From Agromyces mediolanus (GTDB lineage: Bacteria; Actinomycetota; Actinomycetes; Actinomycetales; Microbacteriaceae): DNA of 60,660 nt. Shown piece after piece: positions 46,099-54,708 of the stretch (within the stretch, counting starts at the first letter, position 1; the number at the start of each line of letters is the position of its first letter). A model generated the notes under the pieces. That model searched no databases, was not told the origin of the DNA, and saw nothing but the letters and a program-made list of their open reading frames with translations. The stretch is taken from contig NZ_BMRJ01000008.1 in assembly GCF_014648575.1 (NCBI RefSeq), positions 1-60,660 on the forward strand, given 5' to 3'. Both the position numbers and the translations under genes were made by a program.

Positions 46099-47214
46099 TC
46101 AGCCGGCGACGAGCACGCCGCCGAGCGCGACGCCCGCGACGACGAGCGTCGAGGCGCCCGCGAGCGCGACGGGGCGGAACCCGACCCGGCGGAACATCGA
46201 GAACCGCACGCCCGTGCCGAGCGCGAACATCGCCATGGCGAGCAGGACCGTCTGCACGACGCCCGCACCGGCGAGCACGCCCGGGGGCAGCACGCCCGTC
46301 CAGCGCACGAGCACCATGGCGAGGAAGCCCACGACGAAGAGCGGCACGATCGGCGGGCGCCTGCCGGTGGGCACCGCGCCGTCGGCCTGCTCGCGACGCA
46401 TCGCGCGGCGCCGCTGCACGGAGACGACCGCGAGCACCGGAGCGAGCAGCAGCACCCGCGCGAGCTTCACGACGACGGCCGCGGCGAGCCCCGCCCCGCC
46501 GATCGCGGAACCGGCGGCGACGACCTGCGCGACCTCGTGGATCGAGCCGCCGGCCCACAGCCCGGTGCGCAACTCGCCGAGCCCGAGCGCGGCGCCGAGC
46601 AGCGGGATCAGCGGGATCATCAGTGTGCCGAACAGCACGACGAGGGCGAGGGCCGTGACGACCTCCTCCTCGTCCTCGGTCTCGATGACGCCGTCCACGG
46701 CGGCGACGGCGGCCGCCCCGCAGATGGAGAAGCCGCAGGCGATGAGCAGACGCTGCGTCGGCGAGACGCCCAACGCCCGGCCGATCCCGAGGGTCGCGAG
46801 GATGCCGACGGCGACGATCGCGACGACGACCGCGATCATGCCCGGCCCGAGCGCGAGGATGTCGCCGAGCACGAGCTGCAGGCCGAGCAGCACGATGCCG
46901 ATCCGGAGCAGCCGCTTCGCCGCGAGCGCGAGGCCGGGGTCGAGCGAGGCGGGCAGGGGCAGCAGGTTGCGGCAGGCGACGCCGAGCACGATCGCGACGA
47001 GGAGCGCGCTCACGGTCGGCAGCACGAGCGTGAGCGCGAGCGAGACGCCGGCCGCCGCGAGGGCGAGGGCGAGTCCGGGGGCGAGGGCGCGCGGCCGCGC
47101 GGATCGGGAGGCGGTGCTCGGGACGGGGTTCGGGGCGGGGCTCGGACGTGCGGGACTGCTCACCAGTTCACTCTGGGCGCCGCGGACGGTTCGCAGTAGC
47201 CGCCGATCCGGCAT
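46099..47214 (-). CDS. YeiH/UPF0324 family putative sulfate exporter
   Basis: 371-residue membrane protein with about 10 helices, of the YeiH (cons_hypoth698) family. Diagnostic stretches are IVLLGLQLVLGDI, LLIACGFSICGAAAVAA, LWAGGSIHEVAQVVAAG and FALGTGVRF. Family members are proposed to export sulfate or sulfur compounds; the evidence is limited. ATG 47214 gives an N-terminal Pro/Ser/Ala-rich tail of 45 residues. It is supported by a -10-like TGATAT six bases upstream inside a palindrome shared with the divergent LysR gene. GTG 47163 is an alternative. The LysR gene is its probable regulator, as for E. coli yeiH and yeiE. Confidence 0.9.
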   Translation of the reverse strand: MPDRRLLRTVRGAQSELVSSPARPSPAPNPVPSTASRSARPRALAPGLALALAAAGVSLALTLVLPTVSALLVAIVLGVACRNLLPLPASLDPGLALAAKRLLRIGIVLLGLQLVLGDILALGPGMIAVVVAIVAVGILATLGIGRALGVSPTQRLLIACGFSICGAAAVAAVDGVIETEDEEEVVTALALVVLFGTLMIPLIPLLGAALGLGELRTGLWAGGSIHEVAQVVAAGSAIGGAGLAAAVVVKLARVLLLAPVLAVVSVQRRRAMRREQADGAVPTGRRPPIVPLFVVGFLAMVLVRWTGVLPPGVLAGAGVVQTVLLAMAMFALGTGVRFSMFRRVGFRPVALAGASTLVVAGVALGGVLVAG

Positions 47215-47219
47215 CGAGT

Positions 47220-47236
47220 CATATCATCGTGATATG
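47220..47236. promoter_or_regulatory. Palindrome with embedded divergent -10 elements
   Basis: CATATCA-TCG-TGATATG is a perfect 17-bp palindrome. It holds TATCAT (47222-47227) six bases before LysR ATG 47234, and TGATAT on the other strand six bases before YeiH ATG 47214. Its right end overlaps the LysR start codon. Confidence 0.65.
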
Positions 47237-48163
47237 CCCTCGACGCCGCAGCAGCGCTGGCCCGACCTGGCCGTGCTCGAACTCCTCGTCGCCGTGGCCG
47301 AGCACGGCGGCCTGGGCGCCGCGGCGCGCGCGGTCGGGATGGCCCAGCCGAACGCGAGCCGCGCCATCGCCCGCCTCGAAGGCGAGCTCGGACTCGACCT
47401 CGTGGCGAGGCATCCGCGCGGCTCGCGCCTCACCCCGGCCGGCGCCGCCGTCGCCGACTGGGCGCGCCGCGTGCTCGACGACGCCCGCGAGCTGATGACG
47501 GCGAGCGCCGCCCTCCGCGCCGACCGCGACGCCCACCTCGACGTGGCCGCGAGCCTTACGGTCGCCGAGTACCTCGCGCCCGCCTGGCTCGCCCGGCTGC
47601 GACGGGCGCGGCCCGAGCTCGAGGTGCAGCTGCGCGTCGCGAACTCGGCCGAGGTGTTCGCCCTCGTCGCCTCGGGGGCGTGCGAGCTCGGCTTCGTCGA
47701 GACGCCGCGCGTGCCCGCCGGACTGCGCAGCGTGACCGTCGCCGACGATCGCCTCGCGGTCGTCGTCGCCCCCGACCATCCGTGGGCCCGCCGCCGGCTG
47801 CTCACCCCCGCCGAGCTGGCCGCGACCCCGCTCGTCGTGCGCGAGGGCGGCTCCGGCACCCGCGCCACGCTCGCGGCGGCGCTGGAGCGGCTCGGCATCC
47901 CCGAGCATGAGCTCGCCGCGCCCAGCCTCGAACTCGGCAGCAACGCCGCCGTCCGGGTGAGCGCCGCGGCAGGGGCGGGGCCCGCCGTGCTGAGCGAGCT
48001 CGCGGTCGCCGGCTGGATCGCCCGCGGCGACCTCGTCGAGGTGCCCGTCGACGGGCTCGAGCTCCGTCGACGCCTGCGCGCGGTGCGCCGCGCGACCGCC
48101 CGGCCGAGCGAGGCCGCCGCCGAGCTCGTCGCGATCGCCCGCCGCTCCTCGCGTCCGGCGTAG
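47234..48163 (+). CDS. LysR family transcriptional regulator
   Basis: 309-residue LysR regulator. Residues 1-70 form the winged helix (LAVLELLVAVAEHGGLGAAA, then AQPNASRAIARLEGELGLDL). Residues 90-300 form the two-lobe effector domain. It is divergent from the YeiH-type exporter, the classical LysR arrangement, and the shared palindrome is likely its site. The start is leaderless (TATCAT, six bases, ATG). A hairpin at 48204 follows its stop. The effector may be a sulfur compound by analogy only. Confidence 0.92.
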   Translation: MPSTPQQRWPDLAVLELLVAVAEHGGLGAAARAVGMAQPNASRAIARLEGELGLDLVARHPRGSRLTPAGAAVADWARRVLDDARELMTASAALRADRDAHLDVAASLTVAEYLAPAWLARLRRARPELEVQLRVANSAEVFALVASGACELGFVETPRVPAGLRSVTVADDRLAVVVAPDHPWARRRLLTPAELAATPLVVREGGSGTRATLAAALERLGIPEHELAAPSLELGSNAAVRVSAAAGAGPAVLSELAVAGWIARGDLVEVPVDGLELRRRLRAVRRATARPSEAAAELVAIARRSSRPA

Positions 48164-48203
48164 CGCGGGCGCGGCGCCCCGCCTGCCTCCGCACCGCCGT
48201 GTC

Positions 48204-48249
48204 GTCACTATTTGCGGGTGGCGCCGGCTCGCAACCCGCAAATCGTGAC
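48204..48249. repeat. 16-bp inverted repeat with one mismatch
   Basis: GTCACTATTTGCGGGT and ACCCGCAAATCGTGAC are inverted arms around 14 bases. The arms are less GC-rich than their surroundings. It sits between the convergent LysR and TetR genes; it may act as a terminator or be a small palindromic repeat element. The rest of the gap (48164-48344) shows no gene. Confidence 0.65.
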
Positions 48250-48344
48250 CGCATGGCAAGGGTGCGCTCGGGTAGGTGGCGCGGATGTGGGCCGGGGCCC
48301 CCGGGGGGCGGGTCAGGTGGGGGCGTGGGGCAGGTAGGGGCCCG

Positions 48345-48926
48345 TCAGGCGGGGCGGAGGGTGGCGAGGATGGCGGCGGCGACCTCGGCCCGGTCGCGCT
48401 CGGGCTCGAACACGAGCCATTCGAGTCCCGCCAGCAGCACCGCGCCGAACACGGCCGAGGCGCGCAGGCCCGCCGCGGCCGTCGAGGCATCCGCGTCCCC
48501 CGCATCAGCGGGTCCGGATGCCTCGGCGATCGCCTCGGCGAACACCGCGAGCGCCTCGTGCCGCAGCGCGAACAGCGTCTCCTGCCAGGCCCGATCGGTG
48601 CGGAAGATCTCCGCCGCCATCAGCTTCGCGAGCGCAGAGTTCGCCGCGATCACGTCGAGCAGCTCCGCGACCAGGGCCTCGATGGCCTCCTGTCCGCGGC
48701 GCTCGCCCTTCGCCCGGCGCAGCGACTCGGCGAGCGCGCCGACCCGCTCCTTGAGCAGGGCCTCGAAGAGCAGGTCCTTGGAGCTGAAGTTGTAGTAGAG
48801 GCTGCCCTTGGCGACGCCGGCGCGCTCGGCGACCTCGTCCATCGTCGTGCCGGTGATGCCCTTCGTGGCCGCCAGCTCGAGCGCGGCGTCGAGGATCTGG
48901 CGCTTCGTCGTAGTGGTGCGGGCCAC
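48345..48926 (-). CDS. TetR/AcrR family regulator of the YhgE-type operon
   Basis: 193-residue TetR repressor. The DNA-binding part is KRQILDAALELAATKG with GVAKGSLYYNFSSKDLLFEA (about 8-53). The ligand domain has the LLDVIAANSALAKLM type seen in many export-gene repressors. GTG 48926 is preferred because AGGAG lies six bases upstream; an ATG two codons earlier touches that site. It is the last gene of the operon ABC-YhgE-TetR. The ACTGAC/GTCAGT palindrome upstream of the operon is a likely target, so it would control itself. Confidence 0.9.
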   Translation of the reverse strand: MARTTTTKRQILDAALELAATKGITGTTMDEVAERAGVAKGSLYYNFSSKDLLFEALLKERVGALAESLRRAKGERRGQEAIEALVAELLDVIAANSALAKLMAAEIFRTDRAWQETLFALRHEALAVFAEAIAEASGPADAGDADASTAAAGLRASAVFGAVLLAGLEWLVFEPERDRAEVAAAILATLRPA

Positions 48927-48940
48927 GGGCATCTCCTGGT

Positions 48941-48982
48941 CGGCGGCGGGCGGTCGGCGGCGGGCGGTCGGCGGCGGGCGGT
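48941..48982. repeat. 14-bp tandem repeat, three copies
   Basis: CGGCGGCGGGCGGT is repeated exactly three times, between the YhgE stop and the TetR ribosome site. Copy number may vary between strains and change spacing. Confidence 0.8.
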
Positions 48983-48985
48983 GGC

Positions 48986-51073
48986 TCAGATCACGAGCTC
49001 GGGGTGCAGCCGGCCGATGCTCCACACCCGCTGCTTGCCGGCGCTCCAGGCGCTGATCGCGAGCGATCCGACGAGGATGCCGGCCATGACGAGCACCGCG
49101 AGCCACAGTCTAGAGTCGACCCCGCCCGTGATGAGCTCGCGCAGGCCGTTCACCACGTAGGTGGCGGGCATGAACGGGTGCAGCGCCTGGAAGAACGCGG
49201 GCGTCGTCTCCACCGGGTACGTGCCGCCCGAGCTGCTGAGCTGCAGCATGAGCAGCACGAGGCTCACCACGCGCCCCGCGGCGCTGCCGAGCACGACGAT
49301 GAACATCTGCTGCAGGGCGAGGAACGCGAGCGTCACGAGGTAGATGAACGCCGCCGTGCCGAGCCAGTACTGCGGCTGCAGCCCGATGCCGTAGACGAGC
49401 ACGAGCACCATGATGACGACCTGGCCGAGCCCGATCGCCATGGCCGGCAGGAACCCGGTCATCACGGCGCGGAGGCCGGTGGCGCCGGCCGCGAGCGCGC
49501 GACTCGGCAGCGCCCGCAGGATGAGCCAGGTGATGAGCCCGCCGACGAAGGTGGCGAGGGCGATGAAGAACGGCGCGAAGCCCTCGCCGAAGCTCTTGGA
49601 CTCGTGCTGCCAGCGCTCGTCGAGCGCGACCGGGGCGGACATCACCTCGGACTTCGCCTCGAGGCCGGCGCGGCTGAGCTGCGGCGCCGCCTCCGCCCCG
49701 GAGCCGAGCTCGTCGGCGAGGGTGCGGCTGCCGTCGGCGAGCGTTCCGGCGCCGTCGGCGAGCTTCGTGCCGCCGGCGGCGAGCTCGCCCGTGCCGTTCA
49801 CGAGCGAGTCGGTTCCGCCCGCGAGGGTCGCGGCGCCGTCGGCGACGGTTCGGGCTCCGGATGCCGCGTCGCCCGACTTCGCCGCGAGCTCGGCGGTGCC
49901 GTCGCGGAGCTGGGCGGCGCCCGCGGCGAGCTGCTGCGCCCCGGGCTGCCCGGCGGCGAGCGCGGCGGCCAGCTCGTCGGTCTTCCCGGCGAAGCCGGCG
50001 CTCTTCGCCGCGTACTCCTGCGCCCCGGGGAGCGCGGCCTGCGCCCGCCCGTTCAGCTCGTTCGCGCCGTCGGCGAGCTGCTGCACGCTGTCGAGGTAGG
50101 CGGCCGCCGGCACCTCCGGGTGCGCCTGCATCGCGGCGAGCAGCTCGTCGATCCCGCCGGAGAGCGTGCCGGTGCCGCCGGCGAGCGCGGCGGTGCCGTC
50201 GCTGAGCGCCCCGGCGCCGTCGGCGAGCGCGTGCGCGCCCGCCGCGAGGTCCTGGGAGCCGGATGCCGCGTCACCGACCTTGCCCGCGAGCACCGCCGAA
50301 CCGTCGGCGAGCCGGGCGGCGCCGCCGGCGAGTTCGCCCGCCCCGTCGCGCAGCTGCGCGAGCCCGTCGGCGAGCGTGCCGGAGCCGTCGGCGAGCCGGA
50401 TGGCGCCCGCGTCGAGCTGACCGGCGCCGTCGGCGAGCTCCCCGATGCCGACGACGAGCGCGCCGGCTCCGGTCTTCGCGGTGGCGACCCCGTCGGCGAG
50501 CTGATCGGCCCCGTCTGCGGCCCGGCGGATGCCGTCGCCCGCGTCGGTGATGCCGACGAGCAGGGTGTCGGCGGTGCGCTTGGAGACCTGCTCGGCGACG
50601 GCGTCCTTCAGCTGCACCATGGCCTGCTTGCCGAGGGTGGAGGCGAGGAAGTTGTTCGCGTCGTTGTAGTCGACCTCGACGCTCGCGGGGCGGGGCTCGT
50701 CGGTGCCGACGGAGACGGCCCGCTCCGAGAAGTCGCGCGGGATGGTGACGGCGAAGTAGTAGTCGCCGGCGGCGACGCCGCTCGAGGCATCCGCCGCGTC
50801 CGTGACCTGCCAGTCGAGCTGTCCGCCGTCGGTGAGCTCCTCGACGAGGTCGTCGCCCGCGGTGACGCGGTCGCCGTCGAGGCGGGCGCCGGCGTCCTCG
50901 TTCACGAGGGCGACGGGCAGGTTCTTCAGCTCGTCGGTGGGCGCCCAGAACGCCCAGAGGTAGAGGGCCCCGTAGATGAGCGGGATGAACAGCAGGACCG
51001 CGATGGCGATCTTCGGCAGCGTGCCCGCTCGGAAGCGGCGCAGCTCGGTGCCGGGTGAGAGGAAGGCGAACAT
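48986..51073 (-). CDS. YhgE/Pip family ABC-2 type membrane protein
   Basis: 695-residue YhgE/Pip protein, related to phage infection protein and type VII-associated permeases. One helix lies near the N terminus (about 20-42), then a large external region, and five to six helices in the last 220 residues. The external region (about 180-470) is built of heptad-like LADG/LAGG repeats, which predict a long stalk. Function in actinobacteria is unclear; export of a lipid or toxic compound is inferred from the TetR partner. ATG 51073 overlaps the stop of the ATPase gene (TGATG), which indicates coupled translation. Confidence 0.92.
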   Translation of the reverse strand: MFAFLSPGTELRRFRAGTLPKIAIAVLLFIPLIYGALYLWAFWAPTDELKNLPVALVNEDAGARLDGDRVTAGDDLVEELTDGGQLDWQVTDAADASSGVAAGDYYFAVTIPRDFSERAVSVGTDEPRPASVEVDYNDANNFLASTLGKQAMVQLKDAVAEQVSKRTADTLLVGITDAGDGIRRAADGADQLADGVATAKTGAGALVVGIGELADGAGQLDAGAIRLADGSGTLADGLAQLRDGAGELAGGAARLADGSAVLAGKVGDAASGSQDLAAGAHALADGAGALSDGTAALAGGTGTLSGGIDELLAAMQAHPEVPAAAYLDSVQQLADGANELNGRAQAALPGAQEYAAKSAGFAGKTDELAAALAAGQPGAQQLAAGAAQLRDGTAELAAKSGDAASGARTVADGAATLAGGTDSLVNGTGELAAGGTKLADGAGTLADGSRTLADELGSGAEAAPQLSRAGLEAKSEVMSAPVALDERWQHESKSFGEGFAPFFIALATFVGGLITWLILRALPSRALAAGATGLRAVMTGFLPAMAIGLGQVVIMVLVLVYGIGLQPQYWLGTAAFIYLVTLAFLALQQMFIVVLGSAAGRVVSLVLLMLQLSSSGGTYPVETTPAFFQALHPFMPATYVVNGLRELITGGVDSRLWLAVLVMAGILVGSLAISAWSAGKQRVWSIGRLHPELVI

Positions 51074-51816
51074 CAGGCGTGCTCCAGGAGGAGGTCGAGG
51101 TCGTCGGCGTCGTCGGCGCCGGTCGGCGTCGAGTCGGCCCGTTCGGCCGTCGGGAGGATGGACTGGGCGGCGGGCTCGATGCCGAGCTCGGCCCAGAGGC
51201 GGGGGTCGGGTGCGGCGGCCGAGACGACGACCGCGGTGCCGGTGCGGGCGATCGCGTCGAGGCTGCGCCAGACGGCCGCTCGGGCGGCCGGCGAGGCGAG
51301 CTCATCGAGACCGTCGAAGCAGAGCAGGCGCGGCTCGCTCATCATGGCGAGCGCGATGCGCAGCAGTGCGGTCTGCGCCTCGTCGAGTTCCCAAATGACG
51401 GTGTCGGGGGCGGGCAGCGGCGTCTCGCCGAAGACGGGGCCGAGGACGGCGCGCAGGGCCGCCTCGTCGGGGCGGCGCACGAACGCCCACCACGGCGAGA
51501 TCCAGGCGGCGCGTTCGCGGACGGCGGCGCCGACGGTGACGGATTCCTCGAGCTCGTCGATGCCCGCGAAGCCCGCGATGCCGGACTCGCGCTGCACGCG
51601 GCGTGCGCCGCGCGGCAGTTCGCGGCCGAGGGTCTCGAGCGTGCCGGCCGAGGGCTTCATGCGCCCGGCGAGGGTGAGCAGGAGGCTGGTGCGGCCGCTG
51701 CCCGAGGGCGCGTGCAGCACGGTGAGGCCGTCCTGGATGCGGAGGTCGAGCGGGCCGTAGACGGGTCCGCGCTTCGATTCGAGGGCGAGGTCGTTCGCCC
51801 TGGCGATGGTCGGCAC
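51073..51816 (-). CDS. Degenerate ABC-type ATP-binding protein, partner of YhgE
   Basis: 247-residue protein with the fold of an ABC ATPase but altered motifs. The P-loop reads APSGSGRTSLL, where Arg replaces the catalytic Walker A Lys. The signature region reads LDEAQTALLRIALAMM in place of LSGGQ. Walker B reads LLCFDGLDEL without the usual Glu next to Asp. It may bind but barely hydrolyse ATP, or act as a structural subunit. GTG 51816 has AAGGA upstream. It is the first gene of the operon; the downstream YhgE start overlaps its stop. Confidence 0.82.
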   Translation of the reverse strand: MPTIARANDLALESKRGPVYGPLDLRIQDGLTVLHAPSGSGRTSLLLTLAGRMKPSAGTLETLGRELPRGARRVQRESGIAGFAGIDELEESVTVGAAVRERAAWISPWWAFVRRPDEAALRAVLGPVFGETPLPAPDTVIWELDEAQTALLRIALAMMSEPRLLCFDGLDELASPAARAAVWRSLDAIARTGTAVVVSAAAPDPRLWAELGIEPAAQSILPTAERADSTPTGADDADDLDLLLEHA

Positions 51817-51862
51817 GTGCGTTCCTTCGATTCGTGCGGTGGGATGGTTCGCACGTCTTTGT

Positions 51863-51876
51863 ACTGACCAGTCAGT
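51863..51876. promoter_or_regulatory. TetR-type operator
   Basis: Perfect palindrome ACTGAC-CA-GTCAGT in an AT-richer patch 47 bp upstream of the ABC gene start; likely bound by the TetR protein encoded at the end of the operon. Confidence 0.65.
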
Positions 51877-51924
51877 TTAATCACGAGAAGCGGATGCCGC
51901 AAGCGCCCTCTTCCCCTGGCGCAC

Positions 51925-52260
51925 TCAGGCGTGCGCGGCGGACTGCCCGGCGAAGACGTTCAGCACGATCACCCCGGCGATGATGAGCGCGATGCCGATG
52001 AGCTTCGGCACCGTCAGGCTCTCGCCGAGGAACAGCACCCCGATCGCGACGATCGCCGCCGTGCCGACGCCCGACCAGATCGCGTAGACGATGCCGATCT
52101 CGAGCTCCCGCACGGCCTGCGCGAGCATCAGGAACGACACCCCGTAGCCGGCGAGCACGCCGACCGTCCACCACAGCTTCGTGAAGCCCTCGGTCTTGCC
52201 GATGAAGCTCGTCGCGGCGACCTCGAAGGCGATCGCGAGCGAGAGGAAGAGCCAAGCCAT
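51925..52260 (-). CDS. SMR family small multidrug efflux protein
   Basis: 111-residue protein with four hydrophobic helices, as in QacE/EmrE/SugE. The essential membrane Glu13 sits in AIAFEVAATSFIG, and GVLFLGESLTVPKLIGI is the family end-helix stretch. It exports cationic compounds or guanidinium in exchange for protons, as a dimer. ATG 52260. A paired SMR gene, common in this family, is not adjacent. It lies 38 bp after the start of nothing else on that strand except the LLM fusion gene upstream, with which it may be co-transcribed. Confidence 0.93.
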   Translation of the reverse strand: MAWLFLSLAIAFEVAATSFIGKTEGFTKLWWTVGVLAGYGVSFLMLAQAVRELEIGIVYAIWSGVGTAAIVAIGVLFLGESLTVPKLIGIALIIAGVIVLNVFAGQSAAHA

Positions 52261-52298
52261 GGCGGTCCGTTCCGCCCCGTGCGCAGGGTGCGCCGGGC

Positions 52299-54587
52299 TC
52301 AGCCCGCCGGGGTCACATTCGCATTGTCGCGGAAGAGGTTGTCCGGGTCGACCTCCGCCTTGATGCGGCGCAGCCGCTCGAGGGTCGCGGGCGGGAAGGC
52401 GGCGGCCAGGCGCTCCGGCCCGAGCTCGGACTCGAAGCTCAGGTACGCGCCGCTCATGTGCGGCTCGAGCAGCTCGTCCCAGCGCTCGCTCGTACGACGG
52501 TTCGGCGTGCCGAAGGCGACGACCGAGAACTCCGCGTCGCGGTGCGCGTACGCGGTGGCGTCGGCGGGCACGTCGTGCACGGCGCCGCCGGCCGCGCGCA
52601 CCTGGAAGAAGTAGCTCGCGCCGCTCTCGAGGAAGCGCGTCGCATCCCGGGCGAACTCCGGCGTGAACCGGCCGATCAGCCCGGTGCGCGACAGCGGCTC
52701 CCCCTCGGCGCTGTGGCTCGCGTCGCTCGCGTTCGACACGATGCCGCGGTACGTCGTGAAGCGCACGTCCTGTGCGACGAGCTGCGCCGCGTCGGCGAGC
52801 GGGTTCAGCCGCTCGAGCACGGTGTCGGCGTCGTCGGAGTCGACCACCACGAGCACGTGCGCGAGCGGTGGCCGGCTGGCGCTGCCGGGCTGCACGATGA
52901 GGAAGCTCGTGAGGTCGCGCGGGGCGTCGACCACCCAGTCGCTCCAGGCGAGCAGGAACGCGGCGGTGTCGCTCGCGTCGAAGGTGAGCTGGCCGAACGC
53001 GAGCACGCCGACCTCGTCGGCCTCGAACTCGAAGGCGGTCACGATGCCGACGTTCGCGCCGGCGCCGCGGACCGCCCAGAACAGCTCGGGGTGCTCCTCG
53101 GCGCTCACGCGCACGGTGCGCCCGTCGGGGAGCACGAGCTCCGCCGCGCGGAGGTGGTCGATCGTCAGGCCGTGCTCGCGCACCAGCCAGCCGATGCCGC
53201 CGGCCGTCGCGAGCCCGCCGACGCCGACGCCGCCGGAGTCGCCGGAGCTGAGCGCCCAGCCGTGCGGCTCGAGGGCGGCCGCGACGTCGACCCAGCGCGC
53301 CCCCGGTTCGATGCGGACGAGCCGGGATGCCTCGTCCAGCACCTCGATGCGACGCATCCGGGAGAGGTCGATGACGAGGCCGCCGTCGTTCGTCGAGCGC
53401 CCGCTGATGCCGTGCCCGGCGCTGCGGACGCTAAGCGGCACGTCGCGATGGGCACGAGCGACGGCGACCGCCTCGACGACCTCCTCGCGCGTCGCGGGCT
53501 GGAGCACGAGGCCCGGGTCGCCGCCACGGAGGTACGTCGAACGCACCCGGGAGAATTTCGCGTCGCCGGGCTCGATGGCGGTGGCGGCGAGCGAGGCGGG
53601 CAGCCCGTCGTAGTCGATGCCGGGGCGTCGCTTCGCGAGCGCGGCGGTGCTGCGGACGGCGCCGGCCGAGGCATCCGCGCCGAGCTCCTGCTCGACCGCC
53701 TCCCGCAGCGCGGGCGCGACCTCCTCGATGAAGCGCTGCATGCTCGCCGGGTCGTCGCCGGCGAGGATGAAGGTGTCGGCGCCGTCTTCGACGACGTAGG
53801 GCAGCAGCTGCTCGACCCAGTCGGCCGGCGCGCCCTCGACCATGCCGCCGCGGCTGCGGACGTCGCCGCCGCGGCCGGCGGTGAAGCGACCGGCGACGTT
53901 GAGCAGGCGGCGGATCTCGGCGGGGTTGCGGCCCGCCTTCGTCGCCGCCTCGTCGATGCGCGCGGCGGAGTCGGCGTAGTCGCCCGGTTGCAGGTAGGCG
54001 AGCGAGGGCAGCCAGCCGTCGCCGGCGCGGCCGATGAGGCGGAGCATGCGGGGCTTCAGCGCACCGATCCAGATCGGGATGTCGTGCGCCGGGGCGGGTC
54101 CGCGCTTCGCGCCGTCGACCCGGTAGTAGTCGCCCTCGACGGCGAAGCGTCCGCGATCGGAGACGTCCCAGGTGCCGCGGATGATGCGGATCGCCTCGTC
54201 GAGCGCGTCGACCGCCTGGCCCGGCGTGAGCCGGCGCCCGCCGATGGCCTCGATCGCGTCCCAGAAGCCGCCGGCGCCCAGGCCGAGCTCGAAGCGCCCG
54301 TCGCTCAGCAGGTCGAGGCTCGCGGCGGCGCGGGCGAGCACGGCGGGCTCGCGCTGCAGCGGCAGGTTCAGCACGTTGCCGGCGAGGTGGATGCGGCTCG
54401 TGCGTGCGGCCGCCCAGCTCAGCAGCGTCCACGTGTCGTGGAACGCGGGCTGGTACGGGTGGTCCTGGAAGGTCACCAGGTCGTAACCGAGCTGCTCGCT
54501 GAGCTCCGCGAGCTGCACCGCGCGCTGGGGCGGGTCGTTCACGGGCGTGACGAAGGTGCCGAACTGCAGTGGGCGTCCGTAGTGCAT
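52299..54587 (-). CDS. Fusion of an LLM flavin-dependent oxidoreductase with an FAD-linked oxidase
   Basis: 762-residue natural fusion. Residues 1 to about 315 are a luciferase-like (LLM) domain that uses reduced flavin or F420 (LQFGTFVTPVNDPPQRAV, PIWIGALKPRMLRLIGRAGD). After a short linker, residues about 350-762 are a PCMH/BBE FAD oxidase: His392 in RSAGHGISG, VGVGGLATAGGIGWL, and AEVDPDNLF at the end. The second half is closely similar to the stand-alone oxidase at 34315. ATG 54587 has GGAG upstream. An HxlR regulator is divergent and a GTAAG/CTTAC palindrome lies between. A two-step flavin reaction on one substrate is inferred. Confidence 0.88.
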   Translation of the reverse strand: MHYGRPLQFGTFVTPVNDPPQRAVQLAELSEQLGYDLVTFQDHPYQPAFHDTWTLLSWAAARTSRIHLAGNVLNLPLQREPAVLARAAASLDLLSDGRFELGLGAGGFWDAIEAIGGRRLTPGQAVDALDEAIRIIRGTWDVSDRGRFAVEGDYYRVDGAKRGPAPAHDIPIWIGALKPRMLRLIGRAGDGWLPSLAYLQPGDYADSAARIDEAATKAGRNPAEIRRLLNVAGRFTAGRGGDVRSRGGMVEGAPADWVEQLLPYVVEDGADTFILAGDDPASMQRFIEEVAPALREAVEQELGADASAGAVRSTAALAKRRPGIDYDGLPASLAATAIEPGDAKFSRVRSTYLRGGDPGLVLQPATREEVVEAVAVARAHRDVPLSVRSAGHGISGRSTNDGGLVIDLSRMRRIEVLDEASRLVRIEPGARWVDVAAALEPHGWALSSGDSGGVGVGGLATAGGIGWLVREHGLTIDHLRAAELVLPDGRTVRVSAEEHPELFWAVRGAGANVGIVTAFEFEADEVGVLAFGQLTFDASDTAAFLLAWSDWVVDAPRDLTSFLIVQPGSASRPPLAHVLVVVDSDDADTVLERLNPLADAAQLVAQDVRFTTYRGIVSNASDASHSAEGEPLSRTGLIGRFTPEFARDATRFLESGASYFFQVRAAGGAVHDVPADATAYAHRDAEFSVVAFGTPNRRTSERWDELLEPHMSGAYLSFESELGPERLAAAFPPATLERLRRIKAEVDPDNLFRDNANVTPAG

Positions 54588-54654
54588 TCCATGCTCCGTT
54601 CCGGGGCGGTCGCGTCCATCATGCTCGGGATGCCGCGGGCCGCGCATGCGGCGG

Positions 54655-54667
54655 GTAAGCTACTTAC
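54655..54667. promoter_or_regulatory. HxlR-type operator
   Basis: Perfect palindrome GTAAG-CTA-CTTAC in the divergent promoter region between the LLM fusion gene and the HxlR gene; TTACT recurs just downstream. Confidence 0.65.
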
Positions 54668-54708
54668 TCGAAGGAAGTGCCTTCACCGAGTGGAACGGAG
54701 CGCGGCCC

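Noticed and set aside
48986..51073. YhgE protein considered as a phage tape-measure or surface repeat protein
   Set aside because: Terminal helices and the coupled ATPase gene fit the YhgE/Pip family; no phage genes are nearby.
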